A stretch of 64,000 nt of DNA from Gammaproteobacteria bacterium (GTDB lineage: Bacteria; Pseudomonadota; Gammaproteobacteria; Pseudomonadales; Pseudohongiellaceae). How positions within the stretch are numbered: position 1 is the stretch's first letter; each line of letters starts with the position of its first letter. Shown here piece by piece: positions 29,572-38,357 of this stretch. The stretch is from contig JAGYKB010000005.1 of the NCBI GenBank assembly GCA_018401885.1, positions 62,001 through 126,000 on the forward strand. Direction: 5' to 3'. Under the pieces are notes generated by a model. It ran no database searches. It saw nothing but the letters and a program-made list of their open reading frames with translations, and was not told the DNA's origin. The position numbers and the translations under genes were made by a program.

Positions 29572-30045
29572 TTAGCTTAGAACCATGTGATTAAGCGGCA
29601 TCTCTGTTTTGCTCACCACTTCCCGCATAATGAAGCTGGAATGGACGTCAGTGACACCCTCGATTCGTGTGATTTTATTGAGTAGGAAGGCTTGATACTC
29701 CTCCATATCGGGGACCCTCACTCGTAGTTGATAGTCTGCCGACTGTCCTGTAACCAGCAGGCACTCTACGACCTCGGGGAATTCTGCCACTGTTCTTTCA
29801 AACTCCTCAAAACGCTCAGGTGTGTGACGATCCATATTGATATGAATAATCGCAGTCAGTTTGAGATTGAGCTTTAGCGGATTAAGTAGGGTGACAGTGC
29901 GGCCTATTACGCCTGCCTCTTCGAGCTGTTTGACGCGCCGCGCGCAGGGCGAGGGAGAGAGTCCGACTTTGTCTGCGAGCTCAAGATTGGTGATATTGCC
30001 GTCGCTCTGGAGTGCCGCGAGGATGCGTCTATCGATCTTATCCAT
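29572..30045 (-). CDS. Lrp/AsnC-family transcriptional regulator
   Basis: This 157-residue protein has an N-terminal helix-turn-helix (KIDRRILAALQSDGNITNLELADKVGLSPSPCARRVKQLEEAG) and a C-terminal RAM effector domain (about 68-150, with VVECLLVTGQSADYQLRVRV). Family members form octamers that wrap DNA and sense amino acids. It is divergent from leuA; the 233-base AT-rich gap between them holds an inverted repeat. Control of leuA and itself is therefore a reasonable inference, with leucine as the candidate ligand. Confidence 0.92.
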   Translation of the reverse strand: MDKIDRRILAALQSDGNITNLELADKVGLSPSPCARRVKQLEEAGVIGRTVTLLNPLKLNLKLTAIIHINMDRHTPERFEEFERTVAEFPEVVECLLVTGQSADYQLRVRVPDMEEYQAFLLNKITRIEGVTDVHSSFIMREVVSKTEMPLNHMVLS

Positions 30046-30077
30046 TGCTTTCTTTCCTACTCGATAATGTAGTGATT

Positions 30078-30164
30078 ACCACTAAGTGAGATATCAGTGG
30101 TGTTAATGATTAATAATATAATAAATTTTAGTTATTATAGCTAATATTATTAAATATTGAGCTA
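30078..30164. promoter_or_regulatory. AT-rich divergent control region with inverted repeats
   Basis: Two dyads lie between the regulator and leuA. ACCACT (30078-30083) matches AGTGGT (30096-30101) with 12 bases between. A larger one spans 30138-30164: arm TAGCTAATATT, centre ATTA, arm AATATTGAGCTA, imperfect by one inserted base. Length, AT content and position fit Lrp-family operators. No direct evidence of binding. Confidence 0.5.
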
Positions 30165-30278
30165 ATTAAGTAGTAGAGTCACCCCTACGAAGTCACTACA
30201 ATGCAGTCCTCGAGTCTATGAGCGGAACGTTAAACAGACACGAAGCTTGCAAATAGCAATCCCAAAAGGAATGAAGAG

Positions 30279-31970
30279 ATGTTCGACCACACGAAATACA
30301 AACCATTCACCACTATCGACATTAAAGATCGCACTTGGCCCGACCAGGTGATTTCTGAGGCGCCAAAGTGGTGTAGCGTTGACCTTCGTGATGGCAATCA
30401 GGCTCTGATCGAGCCTATGTCAGTCGAGCAAAAGAAGAAGATGTTCGCACTGCTAGTCGAAGTGGGCTTTAAGGAGATTGAGGTCGGCTTCCCAGCAGCC
30501 TCGCAGCCAGACTTCGACTTTGTGCGTTACCTCATCGAAGAGAACAAGATCCCCGATGATGTGACCATTCAGGTGCTCACCCAAGCGCGTCCCGAGTTGA
30601 TTCAGCGCACTTTCGAGTCTCTCAAGGGGGCGCGGCGAGCAATTCTTCATGTGTATAACTCGACGTCGGTCGTGCAGCGCGAAAAAGTATTCAAGACTGA
30701 TAAGGCAGGAATCATCGCGATCGCAAAAGCGGGCGCTGTCGAGGTACAGCGCTGCGCGTCGCTGGCGCCGGAGACCGATTGGACATTCCAGTATTCGCCT
30801 GAAAGCTTCACAGGCACCGAAATCGATTTTGCTGTTGATGTGTGCGACGCCGTTGCCGAAGTTTGGCAGCCAACGCCCGAAAAGAAGATTATTTTCAATC
30901 TGCCGTCGACAGTCGAAGTCTCAACGCCCAACGTTTATGCCGACCAGATAGAATGGTTCTGCCGTCATATAAAAAAGCGTGATTCGATTATTGTGAGCCT
31001 GCACACACACAATGACCGCGCCTGCGCTGTAGGTTCTGCGGAACTTGCCGTGATGGCCGGGGCGCAGCGAGTCGAGGGTACGCTGCTCGGAAATGGTGAG
31101 CGAACGGGCAACATGGATATCGTTATAATGGCGATGAACCTCTACAGCCAAGGCGTCGACCCCAAACTCGATCTGAGTGATATGGATAAAATTGTCGCGG
31201 TAGTAAGGGAATGCACGCAGATCGATGTGCATCCTCGTCAGCCTTACTCTGGTGACCTTGTCTTCACTGCGTTCTCAGGTAGTCATCAAGATGCGATCAA
31301 AAAATGCTTGGATATGTATGAAGAAGGAAGCACCTGGGAAATCGCTTATCTGCCGATTGATCCGCGCGATTTAGGCCGCACCTATCAAGACGTCATCAGA
31401 GTGAATAGCCAATCGGGCAAGGGCGGTGTCGCCTATGTGCTTGCGAGTAAATTTGGTTTTGAGCTGCCGCGCTGGTTGCAAATCGAATTCAGCCGTGTGG
31501 TGCAGAGCGTCACCGAGCAGAGCGGCGGAGAGATTCAACCCGATTCAATCTGGACGCTATTTAACGAACACTACATTCAATCTGAGAAAATTATCAGCTT
31601 AGAAGATTTCAATATTCAGAAAAACCAGGGACGCGAGACTTTCTCGGCGATGCTTGATCTCTCTGGACAGTCTGTCGAGATCAAAGGTGAAGGCGACGGC
31701 GTACTCGATGCGTTTATCGAAGGCTTGAAGCGAACGCTTAATATAGATTTCGAAGTCATGGAGTATGGAGAGCACGCGCTCGGCAAGGGTGCCGATGCGG
31801 AAGCGGTTACCTATATGCAGCTAAAATATGGGCTTCGCAGGTTTAGCGGCGTTGCCGTTAGCAAAGACATTATCTCTTCGTCTCTCAATGCGCTCATGGC
31901 AGCCGTAAGCGAATTGCTGAAAGAATCCGGAGCCGATACCTCTGTCTCTACCGAGCGCGCTACGGGCTAA
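30279..31970 (+). CDS. leuA: 2-isopropylmalate synthase
   Basis: This 563-residue committed enzyme of leucine synthesis condenses acetyl-CoA with 2-oxoisovalerate. The long form, as in Pseudomonas, begins with YKPFTTIDIKDRTWPDQVI. The catalytic segment is CSVDLRDGNQALIEPM (residues about 32-47), the metal site is SLHTHNDRACAVG, and LLGNGERTGNMD follows. The C-terminal leucine-binding regulatory domain covers about 430-555. No leader peptide with leucine codons precedes it, so attenuation is unlikely; Lrp-type control from the divergent gene is more plausible. Confidence 0.97.
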   Translation: MFDHTKYKPFTTIDIKDRTWPDQVISEAPKWCSVDLRDGNQALIEPMSVEQKKKMFALLVEVGFKEIEVGFPAASQPDFDFVRYLIEENKIPDDVTIQVLTQARPELIQRTFESLKGARRAILHVYNSTSVVQREKVFKTDKAGIIAIAKAGAVEVQRCASLAPETDWTFQYSPESFTGTEIDFAVDVCDAVAEVWQPTPEKKIIFNLPSTVEVSTPNVYADQIEWFCRHIKKRDSIIVSLHTHNDRACAVGSAELAVMAGAQRVEGTLLGNGERTGNMDIVIMAMNLYSQGVDPKLDLSDMDKIVAVVRECTQIDVHPRQPYSGDLVFTAFSGSHQDAIKKCLDMYEEGSTWEIAYLPIDPRDLGRTYQDVIRVNSQSGKGGVAYVLASKFGFELPRWLQIEFSRVVQSVTEQSGGEIQPDSIWTLFNEHYIQSEKIISLEDFNIQKNQGRETFSAMLDLSGQSVEIKGEGDGVLDAFIEGLKRTLNIDFEVMEYGEHALGKGADAEAVTYMQLKYGLRRFSGVAVSKDIISSSLNALMAAVSELLKESGADTSVSTERATG

Positions 31971-31984
31971 TCCTCTCGTTGCGC

Positions 31985-32020
31985 AGCGCGCCTCCTTTGA
32001 GGCGCGCTTTCACGCGTTTT
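31985..32020 (+). terminator. probable terminator after leuA
   Basis: AGCGCGCCTC (31985-31994) and GAGGCGCGCT (31999-32008) form a 10-bp GC-rich stem with loop CTTT, 15 bases after the leuA stop. The T tail (TTCACGCGTTTT) is interrupted, so efficiency is uncertain. Confidence 0.7.
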
Positions 32021-32224
32021 AGCCTTCCTTTCTAAGTGATCTGACAGTTTCTTGATTTGCTCGCAGTGCTTCCTAGCCCTCTGTGTAGTTTAGTTTTTTA
32101 AGGTGGTGAGCAAACTATCTAGGTCACTGTTGCGACTAAGACTCTATTGCCAGTATGCTGAATCGATTGGCGCGCGCACCTGCTGAATGGCTGCGTGCAA
32201 GGCTTGTTAAATCCGGACCGATTC

Positions 32225-32800
32225 ATGGGCACGATAATCGATGAAGACCAAGCGTTAGTCGCTGCTGCTGTCAAAGGCTCCGAGCAGGCGTGGATCGACT
32301 TGGTTGTGCGTTACGAGTCGCGCATCTACAACCAGGCGCTCAGGCTCACGGGCAACAGTGCTGATGCATTAGATCTCATGCAAGAGGTCTTTATAGGGAT
32401 TTATAAAAACCTGCATCGATTCCGTGGTGAGTCTAAGTTCAGTAGCTGGGTGTTTCGTATCGTTCACAACAAGTCGATTGATCTCGCGCGGCGTTGGCGA
32501 CCACCTGTTGAGCTTAAGTCGTCCGAGGAGCCAGATCAGCTTGCGAAGATACCGTCCACGGCGTCTGACGAGCCTGATGAGCAGATCGCACAGGAGCAAA
32601 CAAACGCGCAGGTTCAGGTCCTGCTCGGTCAGTTGCCGATCGAGCAGCGGCTCGTTGTCGAACTCAAACTTTTTCAGTCTCAGACTTTCGAGGAAATTAG
32701 TATTTCGCAAGACATCTCAGAGAATACTGCCAAAACGCGCTTTTATAGCGCGTTGAAAAAACTTAAAGATTTATTGGAGAAAAATCATGCAATGCCCTGA
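32225..32800 (+). CDS. ECF-type sigma-70 factor (second cassette)
   Basis: The 191-residue product has sigma region 2 (SADALDLMQEVFIGIYKNLHRF, then SWVFRIVHNKSIDLARR) and region 4 (LPIEQRLVVELKLFQSQTFEEISISQDISENTAKTRFYSALKKL). It resembles RpoE-type ECF factors. I chose ATG 32225; a GTG at 32195 is also in frame. Its end overlaps the anti-sigma gene by 14 bases, so the two are translationally coupled. Together with the next two genes it repeats the plan of the cassette at 6.9 kb with different sequences. Confidence 0.93.
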   Translation: MGTIIDEDQALVAAAVKGSEQAWIDLVVRYESRIYNQALRLTGNSADALDLMQEVFIGIYKNLHRFRGESKFSSWVFRIVHNKSIDLARRWRPPVELKSSEEPDQLAKIPSTASDEPDEQIAQEQTNAQVQVLLGQLPIEQRLVVELKLFQSQTFEEISISQDISENTAKTRFYSALKKLKDLLEKNHAMP

Positions 32801-33464
32801 ATCGGTGCGCTGCCTCTCAGCCTATATTCTCGATGAGCTCGTCCCTAGCGAGCGGGAAGCCTTTAAGAACCACGTCCTTGGCTGTGCGCAATGCAGCGCT
32901 GAGCTCGCAAGTTTCGAAAGTGTCAAGACAGCCTTAAATTCTTGGGATGACGAGGCGCTACCTGTCTCTGCTGTAGCGCATCGCGAGCGGATTCGTAATT
33001 TAGCAAAACCTTTGACCAAGCAAGAAAAGGCGAGTCGTTTGTCACCGTTTAATTGGTGGCAGTGGGCGCCCTCAGCACTATCCTTCGCGGTCTTGGTGCT
33101 GGTGTTCATGGATGCGAGCTTTCTTGTCGCCGAGGATGGTTTTAGTGTGAGCTTTGGTGGTCTGAAAAACGACGCGTCTGTCGTACAGATGGTCGATCGA
33201 GAAGAGTTGCAGCAAGTGATCGCGCGGCTAGAACAGCGACAAGATCAGAACAATATCGCACTCATGCAAGCAGTATTGAATCAGACTCGGGAGAGTAGCG
33301 AGGCAAATTTTCAACAGCTCTTTGCCTTCTTCGACCAACAGAGACTCAACGATCTAGAGCAGGTGCGCGCAAGTTACGATCAACTCGCTGAAAGTGATTT
33401 TGAAACGCTACGCTCGCTGCAACAACTTGCGAGTTATGTGAGTTTTAATGAAATAGTCAGATAG
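32787..33464 (+). CDS. zinc-finger anti-sigma factor with periplasmic coiled coil
   Basis: This 225-residue partner of the preceding sigma factor has an N-terminal zf-HC2 domain with HVLGCAQC (HxxxCxxC) at about residues 29-36. There is a single membrane span near 91-110 (WAPSALSFAVLVLVFMDASF). The periplasmic part is glutamine-rich and helical (about 135-225, LQQVIARLEQRQDQNN), probably a coiled coil. The start lies inside the sigma gene. The sensed signal is unknown; the coiled coil may interact with the secreted product of the next gene. Confidence 0.87.
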   Translation: MQCPESVRCLSAYILDELVPSEREAFKNHVLGCAQCSAELASFESVKTALNSWDDEALPVSAVAHRERIRNLAKPLTKQEKASRLSPFNWWQWAPSALSFAVLVLVFMDASFLVAEDGFSVSFGGLKNDASVVQMVDREELQQVIARLEQRQDQNNIALMQAVLNQTRESSEANFQQLFAFFDQQRLNDLEQVRASYDQLAESDFETLRSLQQLASYVSFNEIVR

Positions 33465-33472
33465 GGGGCGTC

Positions 33473-34465
33473 ATGGTTGGCTCTACTAGCATGGATATAC
33501 AAGGCTCGCGCTTAGGCTTGCTGGCCTCGTCTATCGTGTCCCTCGTCTTTAGTCTAATTACCGGCACAGCGATCGCGCAGCCGTCAGAAGATGCGCTGGA
33601 GCGCTCGCGTCAGGAGCTCGGTGAGTTTTCTGGCTTGCTTTCAGCGGGGCTTGGCCTCGATGAGCCGGGAGGACTGTTTGGCATGAACATTGGTTCTATA
33701 CAATCGCGGTATCTTTTCGGTCAGGGCGCTTACCTCGAGATTCGTAGTCCGCTTGCTAATCGGAGGCAGCGCTTAAGCCTCGCCGCTCTTGGCTCGACCC
33801 TTCGCGATCTGCAGTCCAGCCAGAATCCATTCGCACGCTTTTCCGCCGCGCCCACTTCGCAAGCACTCTCTGCCGATGCGGCAGATTCAGAGCTGTTCGC
33901 AAGTCTTACTAGCCGCATTCAAGATGTCGACTATGAGCTGATTGTGAGCACGGCGCTGCGACAGGCGTCGGAGGCAGCTGACGCACTGCGCTCACTTGAG
34001 GGTATTGACGAGGCAACCTACGCTGATATTCGGGGTGAGTTGGCGACGCTTCGCCAAGAGCTTCAGGCAAATCTGGCAACGATAAATGCGATGTTCGATG
34101 GCGCTGGCTTATCAGAAGACGAGTCGCTTTCGGCTAAGATAGCGCCGCTGAGAGTGATTGCTCAGCAAAGGGCAGAGGAGTTGGGCGAGCAGTTAAAGAA
34201 GGCGCAGTCCGAGTATGCGCAGCGATGGTACGCCGAGAGAGAGTTATTCGAGCGGGCTCTCTATGCGTCTGCCTGCAAGGCAAGTGAGCAGCTTTTGAGT
34301 TTTGCTGACTCCGAGACCTTAGCCATAATACTCGCAGGTCTTGGGGATGAGGGGGTACGAATTAGGCCAGATAGAGTGCATATGCTCCCTATTGGCGAGC
34401 TAAGGCAATGTGCGATTGGCGCGATTGATTCCACCGAGATTAAAGCTGTTGTCTATAGTTATTGA
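33473..34465 (+). CDS. secreted helical protein of unknown function
   Basis: I do not recognise a family. The 330-residue product has a signal peptide (LLASSIVSLVFSLITGTAIAQ, ending near residue 36). A mainly helical region with polar heptads follows (about 145-270, for example EELGEQLKKAQSEYAQRW). A segment YLFGQGAYLEIRSPL near 83-97 is probably beta. There are two cysteines near the C-terminus, 44 residues apart, that could form a disulfide. AGGGGG precedes the ATG. Eight bases after the anti-sigma gene, it is the third gene of the second ECF cassette. Confidence 0.7.
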   Translation: MVGSTSMDIQGSRLGLLASSIVSLVFSLITGTAIAQPSEDALERSRQELGEFSGLLSAGLGLDEPGGLFGMNIGSIQSRYLFGQGAYLEIRSPLANRRQRLSLAALGSTLRDLQSSQNPFARFSAAPTSQALSADAADSELFASLTSRIQDVDYELIVSTALRQASEAADALRSLEGIDEATYADIRGELATLRQELQANLATINAMFDGAGLSEDESLSAKIAPLRVIAQQRAEELGEQLKKAQSEYAQRWYAERELFERALYASACKASEQLLSFADSETLAIILAGLGDEGVRIRPDRVHMLPIGELRQCAIGAIDSTEIKAVVYSY

Positions 34466-34591
34466 TACAAATTGATTCAAGAGCTTGGTCTTAGTACTGA
34501 AAACCATTACCATCCGGATAGGTGTGATTTTTGCAGATTGCATCAGGACAATAAAAAAAGCAGCGACTATAAGAAAAGTTAGGAGAACAGG

Positions 34592-34981
34592 ATGGAATGC
34601 CCTAAGTGTAATTCAGCAATGCACGAAATCGATATCGAGACGTTACACGGTAAAGTAGTAATCGATAAGTGCGAGCGCTGCGAAGGCCTCTGGTTTGATA
34701 ATGGTGAGGCGGAGCAACTAAAGAACGACTGGATGGCCGATTTTGCCGACAGTGGCGATCCTGCAATCGGCAAAACCTACAATGCGGTGAGAGACATTCA
34801 ATGCCCGCGCTGCGGCGAGCCAATGCAAAAAATTAACGATGCCAAACAATCGCATATTGAATACGAAGCCTGCGCCGCACACGGTCTATTTATGGACGCG
34901 GGTGAATTTACAGATTACAAACACGAGACGCTTCTAGACTATTTCCGAACGCTTATTGCGTCGATTAAGCGTCGAGTCTAG
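34592..34981 (+). CDS. TFIIB-type zinc-ribbon protein
   Basis: The 129-residue cytoplasmic protein starts with a zf-TFIIB zinc ribbon: MECPKCNSAMHE, then KCERCEGLWFDNGEAEQL. A second ribbon-like unit follows, CPRCGEPMQK and EACAAHGLFMDAGEF, in which the last CxxC pair has become CxxH. Such proteins are common and of unknown function; nucleic-acid or protein binding is assumed. AGGAG precedes the ATG. Its stop overlaps that of the opposing PHP nuclease gene, and its likely terminator lies inside that gene. Confidence 0.85.
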   Translation: MECPKCNSAMHEIDIETLHGKVVIDKCERCEGLWFDNGEAEQLKNDWMADFADSGDPAIGKTYNAVRDIQCPRCGEPMQKINDAKQSHIEYEACAAHGLFMDAGEFTDYKHETLLDYFRTLIASIKRRV

Positions 34982-35901
34982 GCTTCGCTTTCCTCAATGG
35001 GGGGCGCGAAAACGGTGCGTCCTGAAGTGACTATTGAATGCCATCTGGGATGCTCCCAGATGGCATTTTTTGTGGCTGAGGGTTCGAGGCGCGGATATTT
35101 ACCGAGCGCCGTCCATCCAGATTCGAGTGTGTGGAAATCCGAACCGCAGGAGTGGTAAAGAGCATGCTCGTTGGCGAGTTCGAGCAGCCGTTTCTTGGAG
35201 GTTGGGTCGAGATTGGCGTAGCTGACCTCCATAGCTTCTCCGCCTGCGGCATGAAAATCGCTAATGAGGCGAGATAATTTGCTGCGGGTAAGCGGATAGC
35301 GGCTTGGGTGCGCAAGGACAGCGATACCACCTGTGGATTGAATTGCACTCACCGCTCGATCGAGGCTTGGCCAAGTAGCAGCAACATAAGCTTTGCCGCG
35401 CCTGCCGAGATAGGATTTGAACGCCTTTTGCTTGTTTTTACAGGTGCCGCTCGCAACTAAAAAGTCGGCAATGTGGCTGCGAGTCAGCGCGGTAGCGGGC
35501 AGGGCGGCGAGATAGTCGCGAACGCCTATAGTCCCGACAGCGTCGAGTTTTCCTGCGATCGCCTCTGCCCTCTGTCGCCTGTGGTTCTGCTGTTCTCTTA
35601 AGAGAGCGTCGAGCGTCGGTGTTCGCAGTTCTTTAAGAAGACCAACCACATGGATTTCGAGTCCGTTCCAGTCACAGGATATTTCGACCCCGGCGATAAG
35701 GTTTAGCTGGCGCCAGCCTTCTTTGTCCGCCTGGAGTGCAGCTCTCGGCGTCGCGTTCCATAGGTGTTCAACGCCGCAGAGGCAATCGTGATCGGTAAGC
35801 GCAAGATGGGTTAGTCCGCGTTCTAGGGCTGCGCTGACCAAATACTCTGGTGTCTGCGCTCCGTCAGAGTAGTAGCTGTGGCAATGTAAATCGACATACA
35901 T
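34978..35901 (-). CDS. rnm: PHP-domain 5'-3' nuclease (RNase AM / YciV type)
   Basis: The 307-residue PHP phosphoesterase resembles YciV (TrpH/RNase AM), which trims 5' ends of RNA including 5S/23S rRNA precursors and acts on nucleoside 3',5'-bisphosphates. Metal motifs are visible: VDLHCHSYYSDG near residues 3-14, LALTDHDC near 33, GVEISCDW near 71, AVLAHPSRYPL near 194 and SCGSDFHT near 250. The last 30 residues are encoded across a transcription terminator of the opposite strand, which gives an unusual tail (NAIWEHPRWHS). Divergent from iscR. Confidence 0.9.
   Translation of the reverse strand: MYVDLHCHSYYSDGAQTPEYLVSAALERGLTHLALTDHDCLCGVEHLWNATPRAALQADKEGWRQLNLIAGVEISCDWNGLEIHVVGLLKELRTPTLDALLREQQNHRRQRAEAIAGKLDAVGTIGVRDYLAALPATALTRSHIADFLVASGTCKNKQKAFKSYLGRRGKAYVAATWPSLDRAVSAIQSTGGIAVLAHPSRYPLTRSKLSRLISDFHAAGGEAMEVSYANLDPTSKKRLLELANEHALYHSCGSDFHTLESGWTALGKYPRLEPSATKNAIWEHPRWHSIVTSGRTVFAPPIEESEA
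35037..35071 (+). terminator. strong terminator inside the opposing coding sequence
   Basis: AATGCCATCTGGGA (35037-35050) and TCCCAGATGGCATT (35054-35067) form a perfect 14-bp stem with loop TGC, followed by T to 35071. It is 56 bases past the zinc-ribbon gene stop and lies wholly within the C-terminal coding part of the minus-strand PHP nuclease. Confidence 0.92.
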
Positions 35902-36042
35902 AGGGGATTGCTCATCGGTTCGTCGGGCAGTGGCGTATGGGGAGTTTAGTATGACAGTAAGTATTTGTCGCTACATGGTATTTCAAGCCCGTGCCGGTGC
36001 CTTGATGGTGTAATCGCCAGTCGCCTCGATCGGGTTCCGTCT

Positions 36043-36075
36043 AATCTTGACTATTTCACTAGGTTATTCGATAAT
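36043..36075 (+). promoter_or_regulatory. iscR promoter with probable IscR type 1 site
   Basis: TTGACT (36047-36052) and GATAAT (36070-36075) are 17 bases apart, a good sigma-70 promoter 33 bases before the iscR ATG. The 25 bases 36043-36067 overlap the -35 and match much of the type 1 IscR pattern (GACT, then ATTTC, then GG.TAT), while the right half AGTC is replaced by ACTA. This arrangement fits repression by Fe-S-loaded IscR. Confidence 0.7.
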
Positions 36076-36108
36076 TCGCCCAGTTTCGAAGGAAAGCGAG
36101 GCGCCGCC

Positions 36109-36585
36109 ATGCGGTTAACAACAAAGGGTCGGTATGCCGTAACGGCGATGCTCGATCTCGCATTACATAAAAGCCAAGGCCCAATAAGCCTAAGCGACAT
36201 TTCGTCAAGACAGGCGATATCGCTTTCGTATCTCGAGCAGCTCTTCTCGAAGTTACGGAAGAGCGAGTTAGTCAGCAGTGTGCGCGGCCCTGGTGGCGGG
36301 TATGAGCTCAAGCGCGGTTCAGACGAGATCTATATTGCCCAAATTATCGATGCGGTTGACGAATCCGTCGATACAACGAAATGCCAAGGGGCGGGAGACT
36401 GCCAAGGCGGAGAGACCTGTCTGACCCACTATTTATGGGAAGACCTAAGTGAGCAGATACATGCGTTTCTCGAGAGCATTAGTCTCGCTGACTTAGTCGC
36501 TAAAAATGAAGTGAAGAAAATAGCCGACAATCAAGATCGACGACAAATCATCGTAACAGAGATGTCCGCAGCCTTGGCACTCTAA
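36109..36585 (+). CDS. iscR: Fe-S cluster regulator IscR
   Basis: This 158-residue Rrf2-family repressor represses the isc operon when carrying its [2Fe-2S] cluster and, as apo-protein, controls other Fe-S genes. It has a winged helix ([17 protein letters not shown]; recognition region [13 protein letters not shown]) and cluster ligands Cys92, Cys98, Cys104 and His107, numbered as in E. coli. The frame extends upstream to 35965, but the promoter lies there and the ATG at 36109 gives the standard N-terminus. It begins the isc operon; 144 bases separate it from iscS. Confidence 0.97.
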   Translation: MRLTTKGRYAVTAMLDLALHKSQGPISLSDISSRQAISLSYLEQLFSKLRKSELVSSVRGPGGGYELKRGSDEIYIAQIIDAVDESVDTTKCQGAGDCQGGETCLTHYLWEDLSEQIHAFLESISLADLVAKNEVKKIADNQDRRQIIVTEMSAALAL

Positions 36586-36729
36586 GAGCCATCGGTGCCG
36601 ATGTGCCCGAGACGCTAGAGGTTTTGGAAGTTAGAGAGCATAGGATATAAGCCGCAGACTAACAAAAGATTTTGATTCTGTGCACGTGTTGACGCGCAGG
36701 CTAAACAGACTTTTACACCGGAGTACAAA

Positions 36730-37944
36730 ATGCAATTTCCGATTTATCTAGACTATTCGTCAACTTCACCTTGCGACCCGCGCGTGGCAGCGAAGATGGC
36801 TGAATGCCTCACGCTTGAAGCCAACTTTGGCAATCCGGCATCGCGCTCGCATAAATTTGGCTGGAAAGCCGAGGAAGCTGTCGAAAATGCCCGCAAGCAG
36901 GTCGCAGACCTCCTTAACTGTGATCCGCGTGAGATCGTCTGGACGTCGGGCGCGACTGAGTCGGACAATCTAGCTATTAAGGGCGCTGCCCACTTCTACA
37001 GCAAGAAGGGCAAGCACATCATAACCTCTAAAATTGAGCACAAGGCAGTTCTTGATAGCTGTCGGCAGCTCGAGCGCGAAGGCTTTGAAGTAACCTATCT
37101 TGACCCCGACTCAACAGGGTTAATAAGCCCAGAGAGGGTGGCTGCAGCGATTCGACCGGATACTACACTGGTTTCACTTATGCATGTGAACAACGAAATC
37201 GGCGTGATCAACGATATCGAAGCGATCGGCAAGGTGACTCGCGAACACGGCGTGATTTTTCATGTGGATGCAGCACAGAGCACAGGCAAACTGCCCATTG
37301 ATATGGAGACTATGCAGGTTGACCTGATGTCCCTGACCGCGCACAAGACCTATGGTCCGAAAGGCATAGGCGCATTGTTCGTTCGCCGTAAACCACGTGT
37401 GCGGTTAGAGCCGCAAATGCACGGTGGAGGCCACGAGCGCGGCATGCGATCTGGCACGCTCGCTACGCATCAAATAGTGGGCATGGGCGAGGCGTTTCAT
37501 CTTGCAATGCTCGAAATGGATTCCGATAACGCACGCATTCTCAAACTGCGTAACCGTTTGCTCGAAGGCCTCCAGGGTATGGAAGAAGTCTATGTGAACG
37601 GAGACCTCGATCACCGCGTTGCCGCTAATCTCAATATTAGCTTTAACTTTGTCGAGGGCGAATCGCTGATGATGGCGCTACGCAACTTGGCTGTGTCTTC
37701 TGGTTCGGCGTGTACGTCTGCGAGTCTCGAGCCCTCCTATGTGCTTCGCGCTATCGGGCTTAATGATGAGTTGGCACATAGCTCTCTGCGGATGACCATA
37801 GGTCGCTTCACAACCGAAGAAGAGATCGACTACGCAATCGAAAAAGTCAAAGAAGCTGTTGGCAAGCTTCGGGATTTGTCGCCACTTTGGGATATGTATA
37901 AGGATGGCGTCGATATAAGTAAGATTCAGTGGGCGGCACACTAA
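36730..37944 (+). CDS. iscS: cysteine desulfurase
   Basis: This 404-residue PLP enzyme removes sulfur from cysteine for Fe-S assembly and tRNA thiolation. Its length equals E. coli IscS. It begins [16 protein letters not shown]; the PLP lysine is in [12 protein letters not shown] near 206, and the persulfide cysteine is in [14 protein letters not shown] near 328. The C-terminus ends [18 protein letters not shown], the IscU-docking type. The first catalytic motif has SSTSPCD in place of AATTPVD, a mild variation. Followed by iscU after 24 bases. Confidence 0.98.
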   Translation: MQFPIYLDYSSTSPCDPRVAAKMAECLTLEANFGNPASRSHKFGWKAEEAVENARKQVADLLNCDPREIVWTSGATESDNLAIKGAAHFYSKKGKHIITSKIEHKAVLDSCRQLEREGFEVTYLDPDSTGLISPERVAAAIRPDTTLVSLMHVNNEIGVINDIEAIGKVTREHGVIFHVDAAQSTGKLPIDMETMQVDLMSLTAHKTYGPKGIGALFVRRKPRVRLEPQMHGGGHERGMRSGTLATHQIVGMGEAFHLAMLEMDSDNARILKLRNRLLEGLQGMEEVYVNGDLDHRVAANLNISFNFVEGESLMMALRNLAVSSGSACTSASLEPSYVLRAIGLNDELAHSSLRMTIGRFTTEEEIDYAIEKVKEAVGKLRDLSPLWDMYKDGVDISKIQWAAH

Positions 37945-37968
37945 TTAATTTTTAACGAGGAGTCTATA

Positions 37969-38352
37969 ATGGCTTATTCAGATAAAGTAATCGATCACTA
38001 TGAAAATCCACGCAACGTCGGCAAGATGGATGATACCGATCTCAACGTGGGCACTGGTATGGTTGGAGCTCCAGCGTGCGGGGACGTGATGCGTCTACAG
38101 ATCAAAGTGAATGCCGATGGCGTGATCGAAGATGCGAAATTTAAAACGTACGGCTGTGGTTCTGCTATCGCGTCAAGTTCTCTATTAACAGAGTGGGTGA
38201 AAGGGCGCTCGCTAGACGAAGCGACGGCGATTAAAAATTCAGATATCGCCGAGGAGTTGGGACTTCCGCCAGTGAAGATTCACTGCTCAGTGCTTGCCGA
38301 GGACGCGATTAAAGCAGCGATCGCAGACGTCAAAGCGAAGCGCGGCGCGTAG
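37969..38352 (+). CDS. iscU: Fe-S cluster scaffold IscU
   Basis: This 127-residue scaffold is where new Fe-S clusters form. Cluster residues Cys37, Asp39, Cys63 and Cys106 are present, and the LPPVK motif that HscA recognises is at 99-103. GAGGAG precedes the ATG. It acts with IscS (sulfur), ferredoxin (electrons) and HscBA (release), all encoded in this operon. Confidence 0.98.
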   Translation: MAYSDKVIDHYENPRNVGKMDDTDLNVGTGMVGAPACGDVMRLQIKVNADGVIEDAKFKTYGCGSAIASSSLLTEWVKGRSLDEATAIKNSDIAEELGLPPVKIHCSVLAEDAIKAAIADVKAKRGA

Positions 38353-38357
38353 TTGCC

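Noticed and set aside
30165-30278. Leucine leader peptide for attenuation of leuA
   Set aside because: No short frame with leucine codon runs and no terminator/antiterminator hairpins.
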